Below are positions 26,011 to 34,895 of a stretch of 64,000 nucleotides of DNA, one piece after another; positions within the stretch are counted from its first letter, which is position 1; every line of letters begins with the position of its first letter. The notes beneath the pieces are model-generated. The model did not search any database. It worked only from the letters and a program-made list of their open reading frames with translations, and was not told the origin of the DNA. The DNA comes from JALOOX01 sp964557955. Its GTDB lineage: Bacteria > Desulfobacterota > Syntrophobacteria > Syntrophobacterales > Syntrophobacteraceae. Both the position numbers and the translations under genes were made by a program. The DNA lies in NCBI GenBank assembly GCA_964557955.1, contig CAZLCS010000004.1, forward strand, positions 124,001-188,000, given 5' to 3'.

Positions 26011-27467
26011 GGTTCATGCGCTTCGGCATTCTTGGGGATTTTGCTTCAGCGGGATGGGTCCTGTCTGCCACGGGTGAAACCCTGAGCGCAGCTGCACTCA
26101 GGCTGAAGAAGGTGAAAATCGGCCTCTCCACGCTCATCCTGCTCAGCTATCTCGCAGCCATAATGATCGGGACGACCCTCCTGCTTCTGCCTTTCTCAAC
26201 CGTCTCAGGTGAAATCTCCTTTGTGGATGCCCTGTTCACCGCCACGTCAGCCGTCTGCGTGACGGGTCTTAGTGTGGTGGATACGGGATCTTATTTCACC
26301 ACCCCGGGCCAGGTCATCGTTCTTCTTCTGATTCAAGCGGGAGGGCTCGGGATCATGACCTTCTCCGTCCTCTTCTTCCTCGTCGCCGGAAAAAGGGTCT
26401 CCTTCAGGCACCGGATGATCATGCAGGAGGTGTTCGCTCACACACCGAGAGAGGACATCTACCGGGTTGTTGGAGCCATATTCCTCTTCACCGGAATTGT
26501 CGAGGCCGCCGGCGCGTTATCGCTCTTTCTATTCTGGATCCAGAATCACTCCGTATCGCAGGCAGCGTACCTGGCGGTCTTCCACTCCATCTCGGCTTTC
26601 TGCAATGCGGGATTTGCTCTCTTTAACGACAGCTTCATCGGTTGCAGAGCGTCGCCGCTGTTGAACCTGACGATCTGCAGCTTGATCGTGCTGGGCGGCA
26701 TTGGATTTCCGGTGGTCTACGAGCTCCACGAAAGAGTCCGAGGGCGAACGACGCGAAAGGCGAAACCGGCGCGACTCAGCATTCAGACCAAAGTGGTTCT
26801 GATTGTCACGGCTTTGCTCATCATTTCAGGCATGGCGTTCTTCCTGTGGGGAGAGTACGGGAACGCTCTCAGGGGGGTTCCGATGAGCGAGAGGTTGTGG
26901 CTCGCCCTTTTCCAGTCCGTCACATCGCGCACGGCAGGGTTCAACACCGTGGATCTGGCACAGCTCAGCAACTCGACGATCATGGTCATGATATTCCTCA
27001 TGTTCTGGGGAGCCTCTCCCGGGTCCTGTGGCGGGGGCGTCAAGACGACAACTTTTGCAGTCCTTGGAATGTTCACCTGGGCCCGGCTCCGTAGAAGAGC
27101 ACATGTCAATGTTTTCAGAAAGAGCATTCCCCAGGAAACCGTGTCCCGAAGCGTATCCCTTTTGATTCTCTCGATCAGTTTGATTCTGGCCATCTTTTTC
27201 CTGTTGCTGTTGACCCGGGACGCGGAGCCCTCAACCGCCGGGGAAAGATCTACCTTCGTAGAATACTTGTTCGAAGTGATCTCGGCATTCGGAACGGTCG
27301 GCCTTTCCATGGGAGCCACTGCAAAGCTCAACACCTTCGGCAAGCTGCTCATCATCGCCATGATGCTCATCGGAAGGGTGGGGGTGCTCACCTTCGCTTA
27401 CGTCATCGCTGGAACGGAAGCACGCGGCGGAGTCCAGTACTCTCAGCAAAACCTCATGATTGGCTGA
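26007..27467 (+). CDS. trkH: TrkH/KtrB-family K+ uptake membrane subunit
   Basis: Potassium channel-like transporter of 486 residues with four M1-P-M2-like repeats. Selectivity-type segments include TATSAVCVTGLSVVDTGSYFT (first pore loop) and SITSRTAGFNT-like SVTSRTAGFNTVDLAQ (third). The fourth reads EVISAFGTVGLSMG. It partners with the TrkA/KtrA regulator encoded 14 bases downstream. Translation is coupled to the preceding gene. An N-terminal extension of about 35 residues precedes the first membrane segment. Confidence 0.93.
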   Translation: MRFMRFGILGDFASAGWVLSATGETLSAAALRLKKVKIGLSTLILLSYLAAIMIGTTLLLLPFSTVSGEISFVDALFTATSAVCVTGLSVVDTGSYFTTPGQVIVLLLIQAGGLGIMTFSVLFFLVAGKRVSFRHRMIMQEVFAHTPREDIYRVVGAIFLFTGIVEAAGALSLFLFWIQNHSVSQAAYLAVFHSISAFCNAGFALFNDSFIGCRASPLLNLTICSLIVLGGIGFPVVYELHERVRGRTTRKAKPARLSIQTKVVLIVTALLIISGMAFFLWGEYGNALRGVPMSERLWLALFQSVTSRTAGFNTVDLAQLSNSTIMVMIFLMFWGASPGSCGGGVKTTTFAVLGMFTWARLRRRAHVNVFRKSIPQETVSRSVSLLILSISLILAIFFLLLLTRDAEPSTAGERSTFVEYLFEVISAFGTVGLSMGATAKLNTFGKLLIIAMMLIGRVGVLTFAYVIAGTEARGGVQYSQQNLMIG

Positions 27468-27481
27468 CAGGAGCGCGTCCC

Positions 27482-28150
27482 TTGAAAAGATTTGCTGTCA
27501 TCGGTTTGGGCAAGTTCGGATTCCATATGGCCAGGGTCCTCTTCGAGGAGGGGAACGAGGTCATCGCCATCGACAAAAGTCCGGATCGGGTCCAGGAAAT
27601 CGATCCGTACTGCACAGAAGCCATTGTGCTGGATATATCGGAGAAGGAAAAGCTCCGATCCCTGGGACTGGATGAGACGGATGCTGTGGTCGTGAGCATC
27701 GGTTCAGATGTGAGCAAGAGTGTGCTCCTCACGCTTTATCTTCAGGAGATCGGTGTGAAGAAGGTCCTGGCCAAGGCGATCGATGAGGATCATGCAAAGG
27801 TCCTGGTCAAGGTGGGAGCCACGGAAGTCATCCACCCGGAAAAAGCCATGGCCATCAAGGTTGCCCAGGGGCTGTCCCGACCCAACATTCTCGACTTTAT
27901 TCCCCTGGCCGAAGACTACAACCTCCTTCAAATCGCCCCTCCTTCCGCGTTCATTGGGAAATCCCTGAGGCAGCTCGATCTTCGGGCAAAGTACAATGTC
28001 CATGTCATTGCCGTTGAGGAAGTCCTTACCGAGAACATCGTGCTGGTTCCCCCCGCGGAGTTTGTCATCAAGGACAGCGACATCCTGATCGTACTGGGCA
28101 AGATCCAGGATGTGAGGCGCATCAAAGACCTGAACGGACCGGCAACGTAA
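27482..28150 (+). CDS. trkA: TrkA/KtrA-type RCK regulatory subunit
   Basis: Cytoplasmic gating subunit of 222 residues. The N-terminal RCK domain has a Rossmann motif (VIGLGKFGFHMARVLFEEG) and acidic D at the end of strand 2 (AIDKS). The C-terminal TrkA_C domain begins near residue 135. The start is a TTG with AGGAG eight bases upstream. At 222 residues it is the short, single-RCK form, fitting a Ktr-like system with the preceding TrkH. Part of its 3' end (28085-28138) is duplicated, with 44 of 54 bases identical, at 36026-36079. Confidence 0.92.
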   Translation: MKRFAVIGLGKFGFHMARVLFEEGNEVIAIDKSPDRVQEIDPYCTEAIVLDISEKEKLRSLGLDETDAVVVSIGSDVSKSVLLTLYLQEIGVKKVLAKAIDEDHAKVLVKVGATEVIHPEKAMAIKVAQGLSRPNILDFIPLAEDYNLLQIAPPSAFIGKSLRQLDLRAKYNVHVIAVEEVLTENIVLVPPAEFVIKDSDILIVLGKIQDVRRIKDLNGPAT

Positions 28151-28204
28151 GTCGGCACGGGTCATTACAGCATATTCTTCCTGTATCCAGGGAGCCAGAA
28201 GATC

Positions 28205-30055
28205 ATGTGGGGAGTACGCGAAAAACTCAGTTTGGGATTCGGCGGCCTGCTTCTGATCATCGTGGTGATCGGGGTGCAGTCCATTCGACAGCTGAACACC
28301 CTGGGGCACTCAATCAACGTGATCCTGCAGGAGAACTACCGGAGCGTCATCGCCTGTCAGCAGATGAAGGAATCCCTGGAGCGTCTGGACAGCGGGGCGC
28401 TGTTCATCCTGCTGAGCAACGGCCATGCCGATGAGGGCAGGGAGCTTTTGGCCAGACACGTGCCCCTCTTTGCGGAGGCGCTGCACACGGAGCTCACCAA
28501 TATCACCCTGCCCGGTGAAGCTGAAAAAGGTTTGAGGATCAAAGATCTCTTCGAAAGCTACCAGGAAGCCCTTCGCGATGTTGAGGATCCCCTGGTGCCT
28601 TTGGATGATCGTCGCGGGACCTACTTCCAAAAGCTCCTCCCGCTGTTTCTGGAAATCAAGACGACCGCTGACGAAATCCTCCGGATGAACCAGCAGAACA
28701 TGATCGATGCCAACGGCCGGGCGCGAAGCACGGCTGCTGCCGCGAGAGAGCGCATGTTCGTGCTGCTCGTTTGTGGGGCCCTCATGGCGGCGCTTTTCAT
28801 CCTCTACACCGAGTGGCGGGTTCTTCGACCCATCCGGCGGCTCACCCGGTCCACCGACGAGATCAGCCGGGGCAATCTCGACCTGGTGTTGCCCAGCGAT
28901 TCGCGCGATGAGATCGGCCGCCTTTCGGAAGCCTTCAACGAAATGGCTTCGTGCCTGCGTGAATTCCGGAGAAGCGACCGCAGCCAGCTGGCTCAAATCC
29001 GGCGCTCCACCCAGCAGGTTTTCAGGAGCCTGCCCAATGCCGTGGCGGTAGTGGATCTGGAGGGCCGTGTGGAAGTCTCCACCGAAGCGGCTGCCGAGAT
29101 TTTCGGGCTGAAATCTGACGTGCAGATCCGCGCACTCGCTTTCGACTGGCTCACCCCACTCTGCCAGGAGGCCTTGGAGAACGGACCTGCCATGGATTCG
29201 GAGAGCAAACGGCCGGTCATTCAGCGTCTGGTGAACAACGAAGAGCGCTTCTTTCGCCCACAGGCCGTGCCGATCCTGGACAGCCGGAAGCGACCTGCCG
29301 GAGTGATCCTGCTCCTCGAAGACGTGACCCGTGAGCTTCACCAGGACGAGCTCAAAAGAGGTGCCATCTCGACCGTTTCCCACCAGCTGAAGACCCCGCT
29401 CACCTCACTCCGTATGGCCATCTACCTGCTCCTGGAGGAAAAGGCCGGCTTGCTCACGCCTAAGCAGATGGAGCTGCTGGTGGCGGCCCGCGAGGAAAGC
29501 GACCGGCTCCATTCCATTCTGAGCAGCCTCCTGGACATCAGCCGCATCGAATCCGGGAGGATGCGAATGGACCTGAAGCCAACCGATCCCCAGGGGATGA
29601 TTCTGGAGCAGGTCGATGCGTTTCGCAGTGGGGCGCGGGATCGTGGCATCCATCTCCGGGTGGAGCTCCCGGACGAGATTCCGCAGGTCATGGCTGATCC
29701 TCCGCAGATCGGGCATGTCCTGGCCAACTGCATTTCCAACGCCCTGAAGTACACCGAGCCCGGGGGCGCGGTCACCATCTCCGCACGGGCGGGCGAGTGG
29801 TCGGTCTGTTTTGCGGTGAGAGACACGGGCCGGGGAATACCCCCGGAACATCAGGATCGCATCTTCGAGCAGTTCTTCCGTGTTCCCGGGCAGGAAAGCT
29901 CTGCGGGAGAGGGTCTCGGCCTGGCCATCGCCCGCGAGATCGTGGAAGCCCACGGCGGCACCATCGAGATTGAAAGCCAAGAAGGCGAGGGAACGTGCCT
30001 CACATTTTGCCTCAGGCGGGCCGACCGCCCCGTGGTGAAGGAGGAATCAAGGTGA
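28205..30055 (+). CDS. KinB-like membrane sensor histidine kinase (second copy)
   Basis: Kinase of 616 residues with the same architecture as the one at 22642. TM1 lies at about 8-28. The periplasmic helices contain QENYRSVIACQQMKESLERLDSG. TM2 is at about 190-212, followed by HAMP and PAS domains. The H-box SHQLKTPLTS has His393, and the HATPase has NCISNALKY, DTGRGIP and GLGLAI. It ends at the small kdp-linked peptide gene (stop and start share one base). It lies where a kdpDE pair might be expected and may be the K+-limitation sensor, or the partner of the KdpD sensor half downstream. Confidence 0.86.
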   Translation: MWGVREKLSLGFGGLLLIIVVIGVQSIRQLNTLGHSINVILQENYRSVIACQQMKESLERLDSGALFILLSNGHADEGRELLARHVPLFAEALHTELTNITLPGEAEKGLRIKDLFESYQEALRDVEDPLVPLDDRRGTYFQKLLPLFLEIKTTADEILRMNQQNMIDANGRARSTAAAARERMFVLLVCGALMAALFILYTEWRVLRPIRRLTRSTDEISRGNLDLVLPSDSRDEIGRLSEAFNEMASCLREFRRSDRSQLAQIRRSTQQVFRSLPNAVAVVDLEGRVEVSTEAAAEIFGLKSDVQIRALAFDWLTPLCQEALENGPAMDSESKRPVIQRLVNNEERFFRPQAVPILDSRKRPAGVILLLEDVTRELHQDELKRGAISTVSHQLKTPLTSLRMAIYLLLEEKAGLLTPKQMELLVAAREESDRLHSILSSLLDISRIESGRMRMDLKPTDPQGMILEQVDAFRSGARDRGIHLRVELPDEIPQVMADPPQIGHVLANCISNALKYTEPGGAVTISARAGEWSVCFAVRDTGRGIPPEHQDRIFEQFFRVPGQESSAGEGLGLAIAREIVEAHGGTIEIESQEGEGTCLTFCLRRADRPVVKEESR

Positions 30056-30135
30056 TGGATGTGGTGGTTGTGTCGGTGATCGTATTGTTCTTCTGCACCT
30101 GTCTGTTTCTAGCCAAAGCACTGGAGAGACTGTGA
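30055..30135 (+). CDS. 26-residue single-pass membrane peptide upstream of kdpF
   Basis: ATG GAT GTG GTG... encodes a 26-residue peptide: a Val/Leu/Phe-rich transmembrane helix ending in the charged AKALERL. Its start overlaps the kinase stop by one base and its stop overlaps the kdpF start (GTGA). GAGGAATCAAGGTG precedes it. The shape resembles the small peptide found just before kdpF in some other kdp operons (recalled). It probably associates with the Kdp pump. Evidence is position, membrane character and coupling. Confidence 0.6.
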   Translation: MDVVVVSVIVLFFCTCLFLAKALERL

Positions 30136-30221
30136 GCCTGTTCGAAGCGATTGTGGGCGTGGTCGGGGTGCTGCTGATCCTTTACCTCCTTGCCACCGTG
30201 CTGCGGCCGGAGCGGTTCTGA
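30132..30221 (+). CDS. kdpF: Potassium-transporting ATPase subunit KdpF
   Basis: 29-residue lipid-like stabilising subunit of the KdpFABC pump. It starts at GTG and has one hydrophobic helix followed by the family's C-terminal LRPERF. It matches KdpF in length and ending. The start overlaps the preceding peptide's stop (GTGA). The kdpA start is 117 bases downstream, an unusually long gap with folded structure. Confidence 0.85.
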   Translation: MSLFEAIVGVVGVLLILYLLATVLRPERF

Positions 30222-30243
30222 CCCCAAAGCAGTCTCAGGACGG

Positions 30244-30297
30244 CCATCCCGACCATCCTCCTTCGGGATCGAAGGCCGGATGGGATGCGCATGCGCA
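30244..30297 (+). promoter_or_regulatory. Structured leader between kdpF and kdpA
   Basis: An outer pairing CCATCC (30244-30249) with GGATGG (30278-30283) encloses a stem CCTTCG-GGAT-CGAAGG (30260-30275). A perfect 12-base palindrome TGCGCATGCGCA follows at 30286-30297. There is no T-run. It may affect mRNA processing or the ratio of kdp subunits. Confidence 0.4.
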
Positions 30298-30337
30298 GCG
30301 GCCTTCCAGGGGCACTGCGAAAGGAGTTGAAGGCTTC

Positions 30338-32074
30338 ATGGACTTCCAAGGCTGGATTCAACTGACGCTTTTCATGGCCTTGCTGTGGGCTCTCAACCGG
30401 CCGGTCGGGAATTACCTCGTCCGGGTGCTGGACCCGGAGGGGAAAACCCTCCTGGACCGCTTTCTGGGTCGCGTCGAGCGAATGGTCTATCGTCTCTGCG
30501 GTGTCGACCCTCGAAACGAGCAGAGCTGGCAGCATTATGCCGGATCCCTCATCGCCTTCAGCATAGTGGGCTGTCTCTTCACGTACGCGGTTCTGCGCCT
30601 TCAGGACATCCTGCCGCTGAACCCCGAGCGATTCGGCCCGGTCGATGCCTGCCTGGCTTTCAACGCGGCGGTGAGCTTCACCACCAACACCAATTGGCAG
30701 AACTACGGGGGAGAGTCGACCCTCTCCTATTTTTCGCAGATGGTAGGGCTCGCCTTTCAGAATTTCGCATCTGCCGCTGTCGGTATAGCCGTGGCCGCCG
30801 CCCTCATCCGGTCCATAGCCCGCCATACGGCCAGGACCATCGGGAATTTCTGGGTGGACCTCGTGCGGATCAACCTCTACCTGCTTTTGCCCCTTTGCGT
30901 CCCCTACGCCATCTTTCTGGCCTCCCAGGGCGTGGTTCAGAATTTCAGCCCGCCGGTGACTGTGGACACTGTCGAATCCCGATCTGGAGATCCTGAGACG
31001 CGCTTTCAAGTCATCGCCCAGGGGCCGGTTGCGTCGCAGGTCGCCATCAAGATGCTGGGGACCAACGGCGGCGGCTTCTTCAACGCCAACGCTACGCATC
31101 CCTATGAAAACCCGACGCCCCTTTCCAATTTTCTCCAGATGCTCTCCATATTCCTGGTCCCGAGCGGCCTGACCTACACTCTGGGACGGATGGTGGGAAA
31201 CCAGAGGCATGGATGGGCCGTCTGGAGCGCCATGGCCATTCTCTTCCTGGCGGGCCTTTTCATCACCGTGTGGGCGGAGTCGGCCGGAAATCCCAGGCTG
31301 GCTGCCCTGGGGCTGGATGGGGCAGACGGGAACATGGAGGGAAAGGAGGTTCGATTCGGCGTTTTCAACTCGGCCCTTTTTGCCGTCATCACGACGGCGG
31401 CCTCGTGCGGCGCCGTCAACGCCATGCACGACTCGTTCACGCCCATCGGAGGGTTCATCCCCCTGCTCAACATCCAGCTGGGGGAGGTGGTTTTCGGCGG
31501 CGTGGGAGCCGGCCTTTACGGAATGCTGGTGTTTGTGATCCTCACGGTCTTCCTGGCCGGCCTCATGATCGGGCGCACGCCCGAGTATCTCGGGAAGAAG
31601 ATCGGGGCCTACGACGTCAAGGTGTGTGCCATCGCCGTGCTGGTGCCCATATTCTCCATCCTGGGCTTTGCGGCCTGGGCTTCGGTGAGCGAATGGGGGA
31701 CTGCAGCCCTTGGGAATTCGGGTCCCCATGGGCTGAGCGAAATTCTCTACGCCTTCTCGTCAGCTTCCGGAAACAACGGGAGCGCCTTTGCGGGGTTGAA
31801 CGGAAATACACCCTGGTACAACTTCAGTCTTGGCATCGCCATGCTCGTAGGTCGTTTCTTCATCATCATCCCCGTGCTGGCTCTCGCCGGAAGCCTGGCG
31901 GGAAAGAAGCGGCTGGCCGAGAGCGGGGGAAGCTTTCCGGTGTCCGGCCCCACGTTCACCATTCTTCTGGTCGGGACCGTACTCATCGTAGGGGCCCTCA
32001 CATTCGTGCCGGCGCTTTCCCTTGGGCCGGTGGTGGAGCATTTTCTCATGATCGGATCGGACCGGCTTTTCTGA
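30338..32074 (+). CDS. kdpA: Potassium-transporting ATPase subunit KdpA
   Basis: K+-selective channel-like subunit of the KdpFABC pump, 578 residues with about ten membrane segments. Selectivity regions include AVSFTTNTNWQNYGGE (first) and LGTNGGGFFNANATHPYENP (second), followed by TTAASCGAVNAMHDSFTP and FSSASGNNGSAFAGL. These identify it securely. GGAG (30330-30333) precedes the ATG. It is followed by kdpB after 62 bases. Confidence 0.96.
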   Translation: MDFQGWIQLTLFMALLWALNRPVGNYLVRVLDPEGKTLLDRFLGRVERMVYRLCGVDPRNEQSWQHYAGSLIAFSIVGCLFTYAVLRLQDILPLNPERFGPVDACLAFNAAVSFTTNTNWQNYGGESTLSYFSQMVGLAFQNFASAAVGIAVAAALIRSIARHTARTIGNFWVDLVRINLYLLLPLCVPYAIFLASQGVVQNFSPPVTVDTVESRSGDPETRFQVIAQGPVASQVAIKMLGTNGGGFFNANATHPYENPTPLSNFLQMLSIFLVPSGLTYTLGRMVGNQRHGWAVWSAMAILFLAGLFITVWAESAGNPRLAALGLDGADGNMEGKEVRFGVFNSALFAVITTAASCGAVNAMHDSFTPIGGFIPLLNIQLGEVVFGGVGAGLYGMLVFVILTVFLAGLMIGRTPEYLGKKIGAYDVKVCAIAVLVPIFSILGFAAWASVSEWGTAALGNSGPHGLSEILYAFSSASGNNGSAFAGLNGNTPWYNFSLGIAMLVGRFFIIIPVLALAGSLAGKKRLAESGGSFPVSGPTFTILLVGTVLIVGALTFVPALSLGPVVEHFLMIGSDRLF

Positions 32075-32136
32075 GCAGGCAGGCCCGGCGCTGGTCCGTT
32101 AACCAGCCCATCGGTCTGCACCCAGGGATGACAACC

Positions 32137-34158
32137 ATGGCTTCAAAGAAACCTTCGCTGTTTGATCGACGCCTGCTCCGAGAGGCGGCCCTCGATTCCT
32201 TCAGGAAGCTCAATCCGCTTGCATTGCTGCGGAATCCCGTCATGTTGGTCACTGAGGTCGGAGCCGCCATCACGACGCTGGGGCTTTTGGTGGGAGGGGA
32301 CGGAGAGCGGCTCGGATTCCGGCTGCAGGTGACGGTCTGGCTCTGGTTCACCGTACTCTTCGCCAACTTCGCCGAGGCTCTGGCCGAAGGGAGGGGGAAG
32401 GCCCAGGCCAGCGCTCTCAGGAAGTCGCGCACCCAGGCGAAGGCCAACCGCATGCGGTCCGACGGTTCTCTGGAGATCGTTCCGGCTGAAGACCTGCGCA
32501 AGGGTGACCTGGTCCTTGTGTCCGCCGGCGAGTCCATACCGGCCGACGGCGAGGTGCTGGAAGGGATCGCCACGGTGGATGAATCGGCCATCACCGGCGA
32601 GTCCGCTCCGGTCATCCGGGAATCTGGAGGGGACCGCAGCGCGGTGACGGGCGGCACGAGGGTTCTCTCGGACTGGATCCGGGTGCGCGTGACCGCCGAT
32701 CCGGGCGAAAGCTTCATGGATCACATGATTGCCCTGGTCGAGGGCGCCAGACGACAGAAAACCCCCAACGAGATCGCCCTCACCATCCTCCTCTCGGCCC
32801 TCACCATCATCTTCCTGATGGCCATCATGACGTTCAAGCTCTTCGGGCTGTATTCCCAGGTCACCCTGTCCGTCACGGTGCTGGTGGCGCTGCTGGTCTG
32901 CCTCATTCCGACCACCATCGGCGGACTCCTGAGCGCCATCGGCATTGCGGGGATCGACCGGCTGGTTCAGAAGAACGTGCTGGCCGTCAGCGGCCGGGCC
33001 GTGGAGGCGGCAGGGGACGTGGACGTCCTGCTTCTTGACAAGACGGGTACCATCACCCTCGGGGACCGCCAGGCCACGGAATTTGTTCCGGCGCCCGGCG
33101 TGGATGTGAAGGACCTGGCGGATGCGGCCCAGCTGGCATCTCTTGCCGACGAGACACCCGAAGGGCGCAGCATCCGTGTGCTTGCCAAAAGCTACGGCCT
33201 GCGAGGACGGAGCATGAGCGACATGCCGTCGGCAACATTCATTTCCTTCACTGCGCAGACCCGGATGAGCGGTGTGGACCTGGACGGCCGCCAGATCCGA
33301 AAGGGGGCGTTCGAATCGGTGAAAGGTTTCATCTCGGCGTCGTTTCCGGCCGAGACCGAATCTGCCGTCCGAGCCATCGCCGAGCAAGGAGGGACACCCC
33401 TGGTGGTGGCCGAGCAGCAGCGGGTGCTGGGGGTCGTCCACCTCAAGGACATCGTCAAAGGGGGGCTCAAGGACCGCTTCGAGCGTTTCAGGGCCATGGG
33501 CATCAAGACCGTCATGATCACCGGGGACAACCGGCTCACGGCAGCCGCCATCGCAGCCGAAGCCGGGGTGGACGACTTTCTGGCGGAAGCCCGGCCCGAG
33601 GACAAGCTGGCTCTCATCCGGCAGGAGCAGGCGGCAGGGCATCTGGTGGCCATGACGGGAGACGGGACCAACGATGCCCCGGCTCTCGCCCAGGCTGATG
33701 TGGGGGTGGCCATGAACACGGGCACCCAGGCAGCCAAGGAGGCCGGCAACATGGTGGATCTCGATTCCAACCCGACCAAGCTCATCGAGATCGTGGAGAT
33801 CGGCAAGCAGATGCTCATGACCCGCGGGGCCCTGACGACCTTCAGCATCGCCAACGACGTGGCCAAGTACTTCGCCATCATCCCCGCCATGCTCGTGGGG
33901 GCCTTCCCGGTGATCGGGCCGTTGAACCTGATGCGGCTGGGGTCGCCCGCCAGCGCCATCCTGAGCGCGGTCATCTTCAACGGGCTCGTCATCATCGCCC
34001 TGATCCCCCTGGCGCTGCGCGGCGTGCGCTTTCGTCCCCTCAGCGCTCTGGTCCTGCTGCGCCGCAATCTCATGATTTACGGCCTGGGAGGACTGGCGGC
34101 CCCCTTCGTGGGCATCAAGCTTATCGACCTGGCGGTGAACGCGCTGGGGCTGGTTTGA
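32137..34158 (+). CDS. kdpB: Potassium-transporting ATPase subunit KdpB
   Basis: P-type ATPase catalytic subunit of 673 residues. It has TGESAPVIRESGGD, the phosphorylation motif DKTGTITLGDR, the KGAFES nucleotide-domain motif and TGDGTNDAPALAQADVGVAMN, with the usual TM segments. The ATG at 32137 is chosen because AGGGA lies eight bases upstream. An ATG three codons earlier is close to the same site. An open frame reaches back over kdpA but carries no KdpB-like sequence there. Confidence 0.96.
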   Translation: MASKKPSLFDRRLLREAALDSFRKLNPLALLRNPVMLVTEVGAAITTLGLLVGGDGERLGFRLQVTVWLWFTVLFANFAEALAEGRGKAQASALRKSRTQAKANRMRSDGSLEIVPAEDLRKGDLVLVSAGESIPADGEVLEGIATVDESAITGESAPVIRESGGDRSAVTGGTRVLSDWIRVRVTADPGESFMDHMIALVEGARRQKTPNEIALTILLSALTIIFLMAIMTFKLFGLYSQVTLSVTVLVALLVCLIPTTIGGLLSAIGIAGIDRLVQKNVLAVSGRAVEAAGDVDVLLLDKTGTITLGDRQATEFVPAPGVDVKDLADAAQLASLADETPEGRSIRVLAKSYGLRGRSMSDMPSATFISFTAQTRMSGVDLDGRQIRKGAFESVKGFISASFPAETESAVRAIAEQGGTPLVVAEQQRVLGVVHLKDIVKGGLKDRFERFRAMGIKTVMITGDNRLTAAAIAAEAGVDDFLAEARPEDKLALIRQEQAAGHLVAMTGDGTNDAPALAQADVGVAMNTGTQAAKEAGNMVDLDSNPTKLIEIVEIGKQMLMTRGALTTFSIANDVAKYFAIIPAMLVGAFPVIGPLNLMRLGSPASAILSAVIFNGLVIIALIPLALRGVRFRPLSALVLLRRNLMIYGLGGLAAPFVGIKLIDLAVNALGLV

Positions 34159-34162
34159 GGGC

Positions 34163-34197
34163 GGGTTCGAGTTTTGAGTTACGGGGTTCGAATTTTG
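34163..34197. repeat. Degenerate GTTYGA-type heptamer tract
   Basis: Units close to GGTTCGA, GTTTTGA and GGTTCGA separated by a few bases, between kdpB and kdpC. Related to the tracts at 4101-4131 and 15005-15031. Confidence 0.35.
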
Positions 34198-34261
34198 TGC
34201 TCGTGGCTTCGGAAGAGTCTCGGGCAGGCCGGGAGCGATGGAGAGCCCTTGAGGAGCAGGT

Positions 34262-34885
34262 ATGGGCGCACTGAATGATAGGAAAGGAGCGGAGGGTCTG
34301 GGCTGGACATGGATAGGAGGTGAGCTCCGCAGGGCCCTGACGGTCACGCTGGCGCTTGCCTTGCTGGTCTGCGGTCTCTATCCTTTGGCCGTTTGGGGGC
34401 TGGCCCAGGCCCTGTTTCAGCAGAACGCCGGTGGGTCGCTCATCTTGAAGGGCGAAAAAATCGCAGGATCCCGTCTGGTAGGCCAGCCGTTCACCGGAGC
34501 GTCCTACTTCCACCCCCGTCCGTCGGCTGCGGGCGAAGGCTATGACGCAACCCATTCGGGAGGCAGCAACCTCGGGCCCACATCTCGGAAGCTCCACCAA
34601 GAAATTGGACGGCGCATTCTCGAGTACCGCGGGGAAAACGGCCTTCCTTCGGATACCCCCATACCGGCCGATGCTGTGACGGCTTCGGGAAGCGGCCTGG
34701 ACCCTCACATCAGCCTGAAGAATGCGCTTCTCCAGGTGCGGCGTGTGGCAGCGGCCAGGGGCACGAGTGAGGAGGCCGTGATCCGACTGGTTCAAGAGGC
34801 AACGAGCGGGCCCGACCTCGGAATTTTGGGGGAGCCCCGTGTGAACGTGCTTCTTTTGAACATTGCAATGGATTCGCGGAATTGA
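34262..34885 (+). CDS. kdpC: Potassium-transporting ATPase subunit KdpC
   Basis: Single-pass, periplasmically exposed accessory subunit of the Kdp pump, 207 residues. TM is at about 22-45. It shows GSRLVGQPF, then SYFHPRPSA and the SGGSNLGPTS motif. ASGSGLDPHIS and a C-terminal VNVLLLNIAM complete the family pattern. The start follows AGGAGCAG. The kdpD gene follows closely. Confidence 0.94.
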   Translation: MGALNDRKGAEGLGWTWIGGELRRALTVTLALALLVCGLYPLAVWGLAQALFQQNAGGSLILKGEKIAGSRLVGQPFTGASYFHPRPSAAGEGYDATHSGGSNLGPTSRKLHQEIGRRILEYRGENGLPSDTPIPADAVTASGSGLDPHISLKNALLQVRRVAAARGTSEEAVIRLVQEATSGPDLGILGEPRVNVLLLNIAMDSRN

Positions 34886-34895
34886 AAGGCTTGTT

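Noticed and set aside
32143..34347. Long minus-strand open frame opposite kdpB
   Set aside because: Shadow of kdpB. The plus-strand frame carries all P-type ATPase motifs.
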